From Hyphomonas sp. (GTDB taxonomy: Bacteria > Pseudomonadota > Alphaproteobacteria > Caulobacterales > Hyphomonadaceae): 64,000 nt of DNA. Location of the stretch: contig NZ_CP051230.1 of the NCBI RefSeq assembly GCF_017792385.1, positions 2,728,001 to 2,792,000 on the forward strand. The letters are read 5' to 3'. Both the position numbers and the translations under genes were made by a program. Positions 1 through 8,616 of the stretch are shown here, in pieces (positions within the stretch are counted from its first letter, which is position 1; the number at the start of each line of letters is the position of its first letter). Below the pieces are notes generated by a model, which was not told where the DNA came from, ran no database searches, and saw only the letters and a list, made by a program, of their open reading frames with translations.

Positions 1-453
1 GCGTCGCTGGTGCTTCTTGGGGCCATTTTCGTTCAGATGGCCGCCGGTGCGCTCGTGGCGGGTCTGGACGCGGGCCGATCCTATAATGACTGGCCTTTGA
101 TGGCGGGAGAACTGGTGCCGTCTCATTATCTCGAGGAGGGGCTCGGCCTGCGCAGCCTGTTCGAGGGACGTGCCGCGACGCAGTTCAATCACCGCCTGTT
201 GGCCTATGCAATCTGGATCGGTGCGGTTGCGGCGGCATGGGGCTTCCGCAAGACCCCACTTTGCCGGGACTTTCGCTGGCTGGCCGCGCTTGTCACGCTG
301 CAGGCCGTGTGGGGGATCCTGACTCTGGTGCACGCCGCCCCGATGAACCTCGCATTGGTTCATCAGGGACTGGGGGTCATTGTGACTCTGGCAGCGGTCC
401 GGCTGGTCTGGCGGGCCTCAGGGCAGGCGCCTAGTGCGCCCCCGCAAGGGTAA
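1..453 (+). CDS. ctaA: Heme A synthase (COX15/CtaA), C-terminal part
   Basis: The gene is cut by the left window edge and only its last 150 codons are present. Heme A synthase is a membrane enzyme that oxidises the C8 methyl of heme O to make heme A for aa3-type cytochrome oxidase. The visible part has hydrophobic helices and the family's conserved histidine contexts: the QFNHRLLAY block around residue 65 and VHQGLG near residue 120, both expected heme ligands. The stop at 451-453 lies inside the end of the convergent lipoprotein gene, so the two share 23 bp. Family assignment is confident. The start is outside the window. Confidence 0.93.
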   Translation, partial: ASLVLLGAIFVQMAAGALVAGLDAGRSYNDWPLMAGELVPSHYLEEGLGLRSLFEGRAATQFNHRLLAYAIWIGAVAAAWGFRKTPLCRDFRWLAALVTLQAVWGILTLVHAAPMNLALVHQGLGVIVTLAAVRLVWRASGQAPSAPPQG

Positions 454-1402
454 TCGCACTGGGGTCCACGAACACAGCCTGATGCTGGTCCGGGGCCGTC
501 TCGCCGGCAATGACGATTACGCCGCCCGGATAGCCCCCATTCATCATCGTGCCGTGCGCGGTCATGGCGTCCGGACTGTCTGGTGCGATGACCGTGATTC
601 CATCCCGCACAATGACCGGTGTGTTCGTCATGCCCATATCGGTCGAGATCTGCAGACCGGTGTCCGTCTCGATCGACAACAAGGCGTCGAATTCACCGCG
701 TGTCAGCGCAACGGCGCTTGTGGCACGTGGGGAGGCGACGAGCGTGTCGCTGGTGAAGGCACAGGACCTGATATTGAAGTCGGTAAACGTCGACTCGCCG
801 GCATCCCAGGAGAACTCGCCGTTTGCCTCGTGCAGGATGCCTGTCTGCAGGACCCGGTCATTGGTGGCGGTCCAGTAGGCAAGCCGCATGATGCCGGATG
901 TCACATTCGGACTGGCGCACAGACCTGCAACTGACCCGTTGACCGGAGCGGGCAAGTCGACCTGGGCCGGTGCCACCAGGCCTTCACCATACAGATAGGC
1001 CTTGAGTTCTCCCTGGCGTGTGATTCCCGGGAAAATGGTGACCGTGCTGCCCGAAAGGGTCGCGCTCTGGCCGCTTCCCAGGGCCGTGACGCGGAAATTC
1101 GCCGGTTCACCCAGAATTTCGCCATTCATGTTGAACAATTGCAGGCCGCCCTGCTCAAAGGAAACCGCCATCAGGCCGCCGAGTCCACCCGACAGCGCTA
1201 CTGCGTTGACGGGGCCGGCCAGGGGGCGTGTCGACCAGACGGCTGGAAGCTCCAGATTTCCGGATATTTCAGGGGTGTCGGGCTGTGGTTCCGGCGCCTC
1301 GGCTTTCTTCGAGCACCCAACTGCTGTAAAAAGCAGGGCGAGGCCAAGCCCTGCGTTGACAACCGGGGAAGTGGCGCTTAAACGCCAGCGCTTGAATTGC
1401 AT
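431..1402 (-). CDS. Predicted lipoprotein, possible phytase-like beta-propeller
   Basis: This 323-residue protein starts with a basic n-region, a hydrophobic stretch and a lipobox ending TAVGC, so it should be exported and lipid-anchored. I chose the ATG at 1402 because the upstream extension is arginine-rich and would bury the signal peptide. The mature part alternates short beta-type segments (GGLGGLMAVSFEQGGLQLF and similar) that recall phytase-like or other beta-propeller proteins. I see no catalytic motif that settles this. It is divergent from rplM, leaving 38 bp between the starts, and its end overlaps the heme A synthase end. Function is unknown. The lipoprotein call is firm. Confidence 0.8.
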   Translation of the reverse strand: MQFKRWRLSATSPVVNAGLGLALLFTAVGCSKKAEAPEPQPDTPEISGNLELPAVWSTRPLAGPVNAVALSGGLGGLMAVSFEQGGLQLFNMNGEILGEPANFRVTALGSGQSATLSGSTVTIFPGITRQGELKAYLYGEGLVAPAQVDLPAPVNGSVAGLCASPNVTSGIMRLAYWTATNDRVLQTGILHEANGEFSWDAGESTFTDFNIRSCAFTSDTLVASPRATSAVALTRGEFDALLSIETDTGLQISTDMGMTNTPVIVRDGITVIAPDSPDAMTAHGTMMNGGYPGGVIVIAGETAPDQHQAVFVDPSAITLAGAH

Positions 1403-1440
1403 TCCATGAACTCCGAAAGCGAGAGGCTCTAAGTAGAGCG

Positions 1441-1905
1441 ATGAAAACCTATAACGCACCAGCCAACGTAGAGCACAACTGGGTCGTGATCGACGCGACC
1501 GATGTCGTCGTCGGACGCCTTGCTTCATATGTTGCCAAGCGCCTGCGCGGCAAGCACCGTGCTGACTTTACACCGCATATCGATACCGGCGATCACGTCG
1601 TGATCATCAATGCCGACAAGGTGAAATTCACCGGTCGCAAGATGACCGACAAGGTCTACTACCGTCACACCGGTTATCCGGGCGGTATCAAGTCCACGAC
1701 GCCCGAGAAGATTCTGAACGGCCGTTTCCCGGAGCGCGCAATCGAGCTCGCCGTGAAGCGCATGATGCCGAAGGAAAGCCCGCTGGCCCGCAAGCAGTTC
1801 TCCAAACTGCACGTCTATGGCGGCGCCGAGCACCCGCACGAAGCCCAGAAGCCCGACACTGTCGACTTCAAAGCCATGAACCGCAAGAACACCAAGGCGG
1901 CCTGA
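1441..1905 (+). CDS. rplM: 50S ribosomal protein L13
   Basis: L13 is an early-assembling protein of the large ribosomal subunit that binds 23S rRNA. The 154-residue product is of normal length and carries family blocks such as WVVIDATD near the start, HTGYPGG around residue 78 and the KLHVYGGAEHPHEAQ region near the end. It is followed after 5 bp by rpsI, the standard bacterial pair, so the two are cotranscribed. Confidence 0.98.
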   Translation: MKTYNAPANVEHNWVVIDATDVVVGRLASYVAKRLRGKHRADFTPHIDTGDHVVIINADKVKFTGRKMTDKVYYRHTGYPGGIKSTTPEKILNGRFPERAIELAVKRMMPKESPLARKQFSKLHVYGGAEHPHEAQKPDTVDFKAMNRKNTKAA

Positions 1906-1910
1906 TCAAC

Positions 1911-2396
1911 ATGACTGACACTGCAAACTCCCTCCAGGACCTCGGCGCCATTTCCGGCGCTACGGAAGCTGACGCCCCGGTTGTTCCGGCCGAGCCGAAG
2001 ATCGATGCCCAGGGCCGCGCCTATGGCACCGGCCGCCGGAAAGAGGCTGTCGCCCGCGTCTGGATCAAGCCGGGTACCGGCAAGATCACGATCAATGGCC
2101 GCGATCAGGAACAGTATTTTGCGCGCCCCGTGCTGCGCATGGTGATCGCCCAGCCGCTGGTCGAAGCCGGCCGTGAAGGCGAGTTTGACATTGTTGCAAC
2201 CGTGAAGGGCTCCGGCCTGTCCGGTCAGGCTGGCGCTGTGCGCCACGGCCTCTCGCGCGCTCTCGTCAATTACGAGCCGGGCCTGCGCAAGGTTCTGAAG
2301 CCGTTCGGCTTCATGACCCGCGACCCGCGCGTCGTCGAACGCAAGAAGTACGGTCGTGCGAAAGCTCGCCGCAGCTTCCAGTTCTCGAAGCGCTAG
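1911..2396 (+). CDS. rpsI: 30S ribosomal protein S9
   Basis: S9 sits in the head of the small subunit, and its C-terminal tail reaches the P-site tRNA. The 161-residue protein has an N-terminal extension of about 35 residues, common in alphaproteobacteria, before the conserved core starting at GRAYGTGRRKEAVARVW. It ends in the expected basic tail KARRSFQFSKR. It is translationally close to rplM (5-bp gap) and is followed by a rho-independent terminator. Confidence 0.98.
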   Translation: MTDTANSLQDLGAISGATEADAPVVPAEPKIDAQGRAYGTGRRKEAVARVWIKPGTGKITINGRDQEQYFARPVLRMVIAQPLVEAGREGEFDIVATVKGSGLSGQAGAVRHGLSRALVNYEPGLRKVLKPFGFMTRDPRVVERKKYGRAKARRSFQFSKR

Positions 2397-2424
2397 ACCG
2401 CACACCGAATACGATTGTTCAGGC

Positions 2425-2457
2425 GGGCGCTTCGGAGACGGAGCGCCCGTTTCATTT
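2425..2457 (+). terminator. Rho-independent terminator after rplM-rpsI
   Basis: The arms GGGCGCT at 2425-2431 and AGCGCCC at 2442-2448 form a GC-rich stem, extended inward by a C-G and a T-G pair. The T-rich tail GTTTCATTT follows at 2449-2457. It lies 28 bp after the rpsI stop and before argC. Confidence 0.8.
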
Positions 2458-2482
2458 GTCCGGAATTGGGAAAGGGTCGGCC

Positions 2483-3430
2483 ATGCTGCCCAAGGTTTTC
2501 ATCGATGGCGAAGCCGGCACGACGGGCCTGCAGATTGCCGAACGCCTCCGTGCGCGCACCGATCTGGAACTCGTGTCCATCGATCCCGCGAAGCGTAAGG
2601 ACAATGAGGAACGCGCGCGCCTGATGAATGCCGCGGATGCGGTCATCCTGTGCCTGCCGGATGATGCTGCCCGCCTGGGCGTGTCACTGGTGACCAGTCC
2701 GAATACGGTCATCATCGACGCATCGACCGCCCACCGGGTTGCGAATGGCTGGACCTATGGTTTCCCCGAGATGGACAAGGGCCAGCGTGCTGCCATTCAG
2801 GCCTCGCGCCGCATTTCCAATCCGGGCTGCTATCCGACCGGAGTAATCGCGTTGTTGCGTCCACTGGTGATGAAAGGCTTGCTGCCCGCGTCCTGGCCGG
2901 TCGTGGTGTCCGCAGTGTCCGGCTATTCCGGCGGCGGCAAGGCGATGATCGCCGAGTTCGAGGATTCGTCCTCCGAATCCTACACCCGCGACAATCACCG
3001 GATTTACGCCTTGGGCCAGACCCACAAGCATCCGCCCGAAATGAAGGCCTATGCGCGGCTGGAACAGCTCCCCTTGTTCATGCCGTCCGTGGGACGCTAC
3101 GCACAGGGCATGATCGTGGAGATCGGATTGCCTCTGTGGGCGGTTTCCGGAAAGCCGAAACGGGCACAGCTGCATGCTGCCTTGTCCGAAGCCTATGCTG
3201 GTGAGCGGTTTGTGAATGTGGTGCCGCTGGCCGACACCGACATGATGAAGGGTGTCGAACCTGAAGCCTGCAACGGCACAAACCGGATGGATCTGTTCGT
3301 TTTTGGCTCGGACGATCAAGCGCGGCTTGTCGCGCGGTTCGACAATCTCGGCAAGGGCGCGTCGGGGGCGGCAGTCCAGAATCTCAACATTGCGCTCGGG
3401 CTCGAAGAGGATGCCGGCCTGACGGCATAA
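2483..3430 (+). CDS. argC: N-acetyl-gamma-glutamyl-phosphate reductase, short type 2
   Basis: The enzyme reduces N-acetylglutamyl phosphate to the semialdehyde with NADPH in arginine synthesis. The 315-residue length matches the shorter type 2 ArgC. The N-terminal dinucleotide fold begins VFIDGEAGTTGLQI, and the active-site cysteine is in SNPGCYPTG near residue 116. The ATG at 2483, preceded by a GGGAAAGGG ribosome site, is preferred over an in-frame TTG at 2456 that lies in the upstream terminator tail. It converges on phaC with a 10-bp gap. Confidence 0.95.
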   Translation: MLPKVFIDGEAGTTGLQIAERLRARTDLELVSIDPAKRKDNEERARLMNAADAVILCLPDDAARLGVSLVTSPNTVIIDASTAHRVANGWTYGFPEMDKGQRAAIQASRRISNPGCYPTGVIALLRPLVMKGLLPASWPVVVSAVSGYSGGGKAMIAEFEDSSSESYTRDNHRIYALGQTHKHPPEMKAYARLEQLPLFMPSVGRYAQGMIVEIGLPLWAVSGKPKRAQLHAALSEAYAGERFVNVVPLADTDMMKGVEPEACNGTNRMDLFVFGSDDQARLVARFDNLGKGASGAAVQNLNIALGLEEDAGLTA

Positions 3431-3440
3431 CGCCGTTGTT

Positions 3441-5270
3441 TCAGCCGAGCTTGATATCTTCCAGCCGGACCCGGGCGTAACGGCCCGGAGCGGCTCCGAG
3501 GCCCATGTCCTTCGGTTGTTTGGCAGCGCCCTTGCGACCGGATTTCGGGCGCAACCAAGCCCACCATGTCGGCCACCAGGAACCGGCATGTTCCTCGGCG
3601 CCCTCCAGCCACTCTGCACCGGTTTCCGGCAGGACAGCATTATTTGTCCAGTGACAATACTTGTTGGCATCCGGGTGGTTCACCACGCCGGCAATATGTC
3701 CGGAGGCGGCCAGGATGAACTGCGTCTTGCCACCATAGACCTTTGCCGTTCGATAGACACTTTCCATCGGGCAGATATGGTCGTCCCGACTGGCCTGCAC
3801 CATCACGGGGATGTCTACCTGCTTGAGGTCTACAACATCGCCGAGGACCTCGAACTGGCCCTGGGCCAGCTTGTTGTCGGCGTAGCAATCCTTCAGGTAT
3901 TTGCGATGGACCTCACCGGGAATGTTGGTCTGGTCGGCATTCCAGTAAAGCAGGTCGAATGGCCTGGGCGGTTTGCCCAGCATGTACTGGTCGATCACAT
4001 AGCGCCAGACCAGGTCGATGGGGCGGAGCCAGTTGAAGGTTTCATACATCATCGAGCCCGGCATGATTCCACCATGCTCCTCGATGATGGAGTCGATATA
4101 GGCCCGTCCATTGTCGTCGGTGAAGACTTTCAGGTCGCCGGCCAGGCTGAAGTCGGATTGTGAGGCGAAGAAGGTCGCTGACTTGATCCGGTCGTCGCCG
4201 TGCAGGGCCATGTGGCCCAGAGCGGAGGACAGGAGCGTCCCGCCGATGCAATACCCCACGGCATTGAGGCCCTTCTGGCCGGTCGCTTGCAGCGTTGCCT
4301 CGACCGCTGCGTAGATGCCGTTCTGGACGTAATCGTCCCAGGTGTGGTCGCGCGTGACCTCGTCTGCGGAGCGCCAGGATACCACGAATACGGACAGGCC
4401 CTTGTCCAGCAGCCAGCGGATCATGGAATTCTCCTCGCGCAGGTCGAGGATGTAGAATTTGTTGATCCAGGGCGGAAAGATCAGAAGCGGGCGGGAATAG
4501 GTTTCCTCGCCCGGCGGGGAGTACTGGATGAGTTCGATCAGGTCATTGCGGAACACGACCTGTCCCGGCGCCGTGGCGATGTTGTCCCCGAGGCTGAACG
4601 GCGTTTCGTCAGTCTGCGTGATGTAGAGCTTGCCGCCGCCCTTGCGCACATCCTCGCGGGCCATGCGGATGCCTGCCAGGATGCTTTCACCACCTGTTTC
4701 CAGGAATGTGCGAAGGGCCTGCGGATTGCTGCCGAGATGATTGGTCGGGGCCAGGCTGTCGGCCAGTTGCTGGCTGAAGAATTTGGCGCGCACGTGAATG
4801 TTGTCGGGGATGTCATCCCGCACATGATCGGCGAGGCCCATCAGCCAGTTGGCATTCAGGTCATAGGCCTTGCGCATGAATTTGAACCCGGGATTGCGCT
4901 GCCATTCCGGATCGGAGAAACGCTTGTCACGTTTCTGGGTAGCGGCACCTGTCATGCCCTCCAGGGCCATTTCCTGCCAGAGCTCCATCCAGCCCTGCAT
5001 CAATTCCATATTGGCTTTCATCAGGGCTGCGGGATTGCGCGCAAATCCGTGACCGACAGCCCGGAAGGCCTCGCCGACCCCCATCGGGTCGCCATTGGTC
5101 ACCGTGCCCAGCGGGCCGGACCCTGTCAGCACATCTAGCAAGAGTGCGTGAGACTCTGTATTCGCCAAGGCGAGCATGCTCATCAGCGCCTGCATTCGCA
5201 TCGGGTCCTGCTGGGCAAGAATTTCTGCAAGCGTCGGAAGGCTGTTTTTATTATCCTTGCGGTCGACCAT
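3441..5270 (-). CDS. phaC: Class I poly(3-hydroxyalkanoate) synthase
   Basis: PhaC polymerises 3-hydroxyacyl-CoA into storage polyester at the granule surface. The protein of 609 residues has the PhaC N-terminal domain followed by an alpha/beta-hydrolase core. The nucleophile cysteine sits in the lipase-like box GYCIGG, the aspartate in ASRDDHICP, and the histidine in ASGHIAGVVNHP. Length and absence of a PhaE partner nearby indicate class I. The ATG at 5270 is chosen over an in-frame TTG nine bases upstream. No phasin or phaAB genes are present in the window. Confidence 0.96.
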   Translation of the reverse strand: MVDRKDNKNSLPTLAEILAQQDPMRMQALMSMLALANTESHALLLDVLTGSGPLGTVTNGDPMGVGEAFRAVGHGFARNPAALMKANMELMQGWMELWQEMALEGMTGAATQKRDKRFSDPEWQRNPGFKFMRKAYDLNANWLMGLADHVRDDIPDNIHVRAKFFSQQLADSLAPTNHLGSNPQALRTFLETGGESILAGIRMAREDVRKGGGKLYITQTDETPFSLGDNIATAPGQVVFRNDLIELIQYSPPGEETYSRPLLIFPPWINKFYILDLREENSMIRWLLDKGLSVFVVSWRSADEVTRDHTWDDYVQNGIYAAVEATLQATGQKGLNAVGYCIGGTLLSSALGHMALHGDDRIKSATFFASQSDFSLAGDLKVFTDDNGRAYIDSIIEEHGGIMPGSMMYETFNWLRPIDLVWRYVIDQYMLGKPPRPFDLLYWNADQTNIPGEVHRKYLKDCYADNKLAQGQFEVLGDVVDLKQVDIPVMVQASRDDHICPMESVYRTAKVYGGKTQFILAASGHIAGVVNHPDANKYCHWTNNAVLPETGAEWLEGAEEHAGSWWPTWWAWLRPKSGRKGAAKQPKDMGLGAAPGRYARVRLEDIKLG

Positions 5271-5342
5271 TCGTCCCAATATCGCCTTGTTTACCCGCCT
5301 CTTAGTATTCTACGGAATAATTGTGATTTAATGAGTTTAACC

Positions 5343-5780
5343 ATGAAAAACACGGCGATTCCCCTCATAAGTGTGTCCTGCCTGCTTCTGGCGGCCTGTT
5401 CGGGGTCGTTTGCGAAAGTTCGCACGGCCATCGATCAGGCACCCGAGTGGTATGATGCGCGCCGTGTTGAAATCCGGGGCGAGGGCTATCCGGAAATCAT
5501 TGACGTTCCGACCATCGAGAAAGGGCAGGCGCCGGGACAGACGCTGGAAGCGTCCAGGTCGCGGAGCGAAACACTGCGCGCGGTATTCACCGAAAGCGAA
5601 CGAGCGGCCGGGCCCGCAAATGTCGCTGCCGAGATCGAAACCTTCAGGGACACGGTGCGGCGCGAATTTGCGGGCTTCGACGCCAGTTCTGATTTCCTCA
5701 CGGATGAGGAAATCCTGGCAATCCGTTCCGCTTTCGATGTTCCACGAGTTACAAGGGGCCGCCGCGCCGCCAGCCGATGA
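5343..5780 (+). CDS. Small lipoprotein next to the aminotransferase
   Basis: The 145-residue product has a short signal peptide ending in the lipobox LAAC (residues about 15-18) and should be a lipoprotein of unknown role. The mature part is charged and helical, with no motif that I recognise. Its stop overlaps the start of the following aminotransferase by 4 bp, so the two are translationally coupled. An ATG at 5331 could add four residues. The longer open frame upstream to 5148 is not supported because it runs into the divergent phaC start. Confidence 0.75.
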   Translation: MKNTAIPLISVSCLLLAACSGSFAKVRTAIDQAPEWYDARRVEIRGEGYPEIIDVPTIEKGQAPGQTLEASRSRSETLRAVFTESERAAGPANVAAEIETFRDTVRREFAGFDASSDFLTDEEILAIRSAFDVPRVTRGRRAASR

Positions 5781-6985
5781 ATACAGATTTCCACAAGATC
5801 CGCCGCCTGCCACCCTATGTGTTTGAGCAGGTGAACCGCACCAAGGCCACACTGCGATCGCAAGGGGCCGACATCATTGACCTCGGCATGGGCAATCCCG
5901 ACATGCCGACGCCAGAGCATATTGTCGACAAGCTGTGCGAGACGGCCCGCCGTCCGGACGTGAACGGGTATTCCGCTTCCCGTGGCATCAAGGGCCTGCG
6001 CCGCGCCGTCACGAATTATTATCAGCGCCGGTTTGACGTATCGCTCGACATGGACCGCGAAGTGATCGTGACGCTGGGTTCGAAGGAGGGCTTTGCCAAT
6101 CTGGCGCAGGCAATCTCGGCGCCGGGCGATGTCATCCTGTCGCCGGATCCCTCCTATCCGCTGCACTCGTTCGGCTTCATTATTGCCGGAGCATCGATCC
6201 GAAGCGTACCGGCGCATACGCCGGAGGAGTATCTGTCCAATCTCGGCAAGGCCGTGAAATATTGTGTCCCGCCGCCAACAGCGATGGTTCTCTGCTTCCC
6301 GTCAAACCCGACTGCCGAAGTATGCGATCTCGATTTCTACAAGGAAGCGGTGAAGTTCGCACGCAAGCATGATCTCATCGTGCTGTCAGACCTGGCCTAC
6401 AATGAAATCTATTTCGATGAGCCGACGCCTTCCATCCTGCAGGTCGACGGTGCCAAGGATATTGCGGTGGAATTCACCACCATGTCGAAAACCTATTCCA
6501 TGGCCGGCTGGCGGATCGGCTTCGTTGCCGGCAACGAGAAGCTTGTCGGTGCGCTGGCCCGGGTGAAATCCTATCTGGACTATGGCGCCTACACGCCGAT
6601 TCAGGTTGCCGCCGCTGCCGCCCTGGATGGCCCTCAGGATTGTGTGGACGAGTTCCGGCAGATTTACAGGGCGCGCCGGGATGTTCTGGTCGAAAGCTTC
6701 ACGCGCGCCGGATGGCCCATCCCGTCCCCGAAGGCCTCCATGTTTGCCTGGGCGCCGATCCCGGAACCGCTTCGGGACATGGGCAGTCTGGAATTCTCGC
6801 TTCAACTGATCAATGAAGCGCATGTGGCGGTCGCCCCCGGAGCCGGATTTGGCGAGCAGGGCGACGGACATGTCCGGATTGCTCTCGTCGAGAATGAACA
6901 ACGCATCCGCCAGGCCGCCCGGAATATCCGCAAATTTCTTCAGGCTCGCGGGATCAAGGACATCCAGCCCGCCGCGGCAGAGTAG
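5777..6985 (+). CDS. Class I/II PLP aminotransferase (alanine/diaminopimelate type)
   Basis: This 402-residue fold-type I aminotransferase moves amino groups between amino acids and 2-oxo acids with pyridoxal phosphate. The PLP lysine is in TMSKTYSMAGWR (about residue 238), the aspartate that holds the ring nitrogen is in VLSDLAYNEIYFDE, and the phosphate-binding arginine follows in MAGWRIGF. Its position directly before hom is typical of alphaproteobacteria, where it is often annotated as LL-diaminopimelate or alanine transaminase. Substrate cannot be fixed from sequence alone. Confidence 0.9.
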   Translation: MNTDFHKIRRLPPYVFEQVNRTKATLRSQGADIIDLGMGNPDMPTPEHIVDKLCETARRPDVNGYSASRGIKGLRRAVTNYYQRRFDVSLDMDREVIVTLGSKEGFANLAQAISAPGDVILSPDPSYPLHSFGFIIAGASIRSVPAHTPEEYLSNLGKAVKYCVPPPTAMVLCFPSNPTAEVCDLDFYKEAVKFARKHDLIVLSDLAYNEIYFDEPTPSILQVDGAKDIAVEFTTMSKTYSMAGWRIGFVAGNEKLVGALARVKSYLDYGAYTPIQVAAAAALDGPQDCVDEFRQIYRARRDVLVESFTRAGWPIPSPKASMFAWAPIPEPLRDMGSLEFSLQLINEAHVAVAPGAGFGEQGDGHVRIALVENEQRIRQAARNIRKFLQARGIKDIQPAAAE

Positions 6986-6994
6986 GCTCGCAGC

Positions 6995-7195
6995 TTGCAC
7001 GGCGTCTCTGACATTCTTTTTTCAAATGTTTCGCTAACGGGATTGGCTGCCGCGATGGTGTTTGGAGTTGTGGTTGTATCTATAGAACTCCACAAACTCT
7101 CCCGGCGCTTGGAAGAGTTAGCCGCGTTTCAGAAAGAAATAGCGGCAAAACTCGAAGAGTTGGAAGCTAGAGTGAATTCTGGCGATAGGTTTTAG
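6995..7195 (+). CDS. Small single-helix membrane protein with coiled coil
   Basis: The open frame encodes up to 66 residues with one hydrophobic helix (LTGLAAAMVFGVVVVSIEL) followed by a charged heptad-like helix (ELHKLSRRLEELAAFQKEIAAK). The TTG at 6995 is the only start giving a full-length membrane helix. An ATG at 7055 would truncate it. The DNA is more AT-rich than its neighbours. It lies in the aminotransferase-hom gap in the same direction. It may be a real small protein, but start and function are uncertain. Confidence 0.35.
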   Translation: MHGVSDILFSNVSLTGLAAAMVFGVVVVSIELHKLSRRLEELAAFQKEIAAKLEELEARVNSGDRF

Positions 7196-7275
7196 CCGTC
7201 AGCCCTTTCGCCTATGCGCCAAACCCGCTATGCGCTGCCCCTGACGTAAACTCGGGAAGCAGAAGGGGCACTTCA

Positions 7276-8559
7276 GTGGCGCCATTGAGGATAGGTATCG
7301 CAGGGCTCGGTCATGTTGGCTGTGGTCTCATCGAACTGGTCGAGCGGCAGGAGCGCCTGCGAATTCCGGGACAGATCGAGATTACCGGCGTCAGCGCGCG
7401 CAGCCAGTCGCGCAACCGCCCGGTCGATACCAGCAAGTATCGCTGGTTCGACGATGCCGCCACGCTGGCCGAGGATCCGGAAGTCGACGTCTTTGTCGAA
7501 TTGATCGGTGGCTCCGACGGGCCCGCCAAATTTGCGGTGGAAGAAGCCCTCAAGGCGGGCAAGCCTGTCGTGACCGCAAACAAGGCGCTGATTGCCAAGC
7601 ATGGCATGGCCCTGGCCAAGCTGGCCGAGGAAAAACAGGTCGACCTCCTGTTCGAGGCAGCTGTCGCCGGAGGCATTCCGGTTGTGCGGGTGCTGCGGGA
7701 CAGTCTGGCAGGGGTCGAGATCAATCGTGTGTCGGGTATCCTGAACGGAACCTGCAACTTCCTGACGACCGAAATGCTCGCCACCGGCCGGTCGTATGAC
7801 GAGGTGCTCGCCGAAGCCCAGAAGCTGGGCTATGCGGAAGCCGATCCGACTCTGGACGTGTCGGGCATGGACGCGGCCCACAAGGCTGCGATCCTGTCCG
7901 CCATTGCCTTTTCGGCAGACCTCGATTTCTCGAAGGTCGAAGTGTCCGGTGTGGACGGGATCGAACTTCTGGACCTTCGCCTTGCCGACCGTCTGGGGTT
8001 CCGGATCAAGCTGATCGCGGAAGGTGTTTTGACCGAGGGCGGTGTGGTGTGCCGGGTTGAACCAATGGCCCTTCCGGTAGCGCACCCCCTGGCACGGATT
8101 GACGGTTCGCTGAACACGGTCCGTATAGAGGGAGATCCGGTGGGTGCGGTGACGCTGACAGGCCCGGGGGCGGGCGCTGGCCCGACGGCCAGTGCCGTCA
8201 TGGGGGATGTTGCGAAGCTGTTCCGACCGGCGATCCGGCCGGCGTTCGGCCGTGCAGAGCACCATCTGGCAAGGCCGTTCACCACCGGTCGGAAGGATGA
8301 GGTTGCGCCCTTCTTCCTGCGGGTTCGGCTGGCGGACAAGCCGGGCGCGCTTGCGGCCCTGTCTGAATCGCTCGCGGCCGAGGGGGTCTCCGTCGACAAG
8401 CTGTTGCAGGATTCTGCAGATGACAGCGGCGCCAGCCCGATTGCCATTGTCACACACCGGTGCGAACGGTCGAACATGGATGCTGCCTTGGCGCGGCTGG
8501 AAAAATTTGCAATTGCTGTCGACCCGCCGCGCCTGATCAGGATCGAGTCGGCAAGCTAA
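7276..8559 (+). CDS. hom: Homoserine dehydrogenase with ACT domain
   Basis: The enzyme reduces aspartate semialdehyde to homoserine, the branch to threonine and methionine. The 427-residue protein starts with an NAD(P)-binding GLGHVGCG fold, has the catalytic-domain blocks NKALIAKHG and GILNGTCNF, and ends with a regulatory ACT domain (about residues 345-420), consistent with feedback control by threonine. The start is GTG at 7276, with AGAAGGGG at 7261-7268 as ribosome site. It precedes glpX and recJ in a common alphaproteobacterial order. Confidence 0.97.
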   Translation: MAPLRIGIAGLGHVGCGLIELVERQERLRIPGQIEITGVSARSQSRNRPVDTSKYRWFDDAATLAEDPEVDVFVELIGGSDGPAKFAVEEALKAGKPVVTANKALIAKHGMALAKLAEEKQVDLLFEAAVAGGIPVVRVLRDSLAGVEINRVSGILNGTCNFLTTEMLATGRSYDEVLAEAQKLGYAEADPTLDVSGMDAAHKAAILSAIAFSADLDFSKVEVSGVDGIELLDLRLADRLGFRIKLIAEGVLTEGGVVCRVEPMALPVAHPLARIDGSLNTVRIEGDPVGAVTLTGPGAGAGPTASAVMGDVAKLFRPAIRPAFGRAEHHLARPFTTGRKDEVAPFFLRVRLADKPGALAALSESLAAEGVSVDKLLQDSADDSGASPIAIVTHRCERSNMDAALARLEKFAIAVDPPRLIRIESAS

Positions 8560-8616
8560 TTGCTTTAATCAGGCGTAGAGCCAACATGTTTTGCGCGTTC
8601 GGAGATTTGAGAACTC

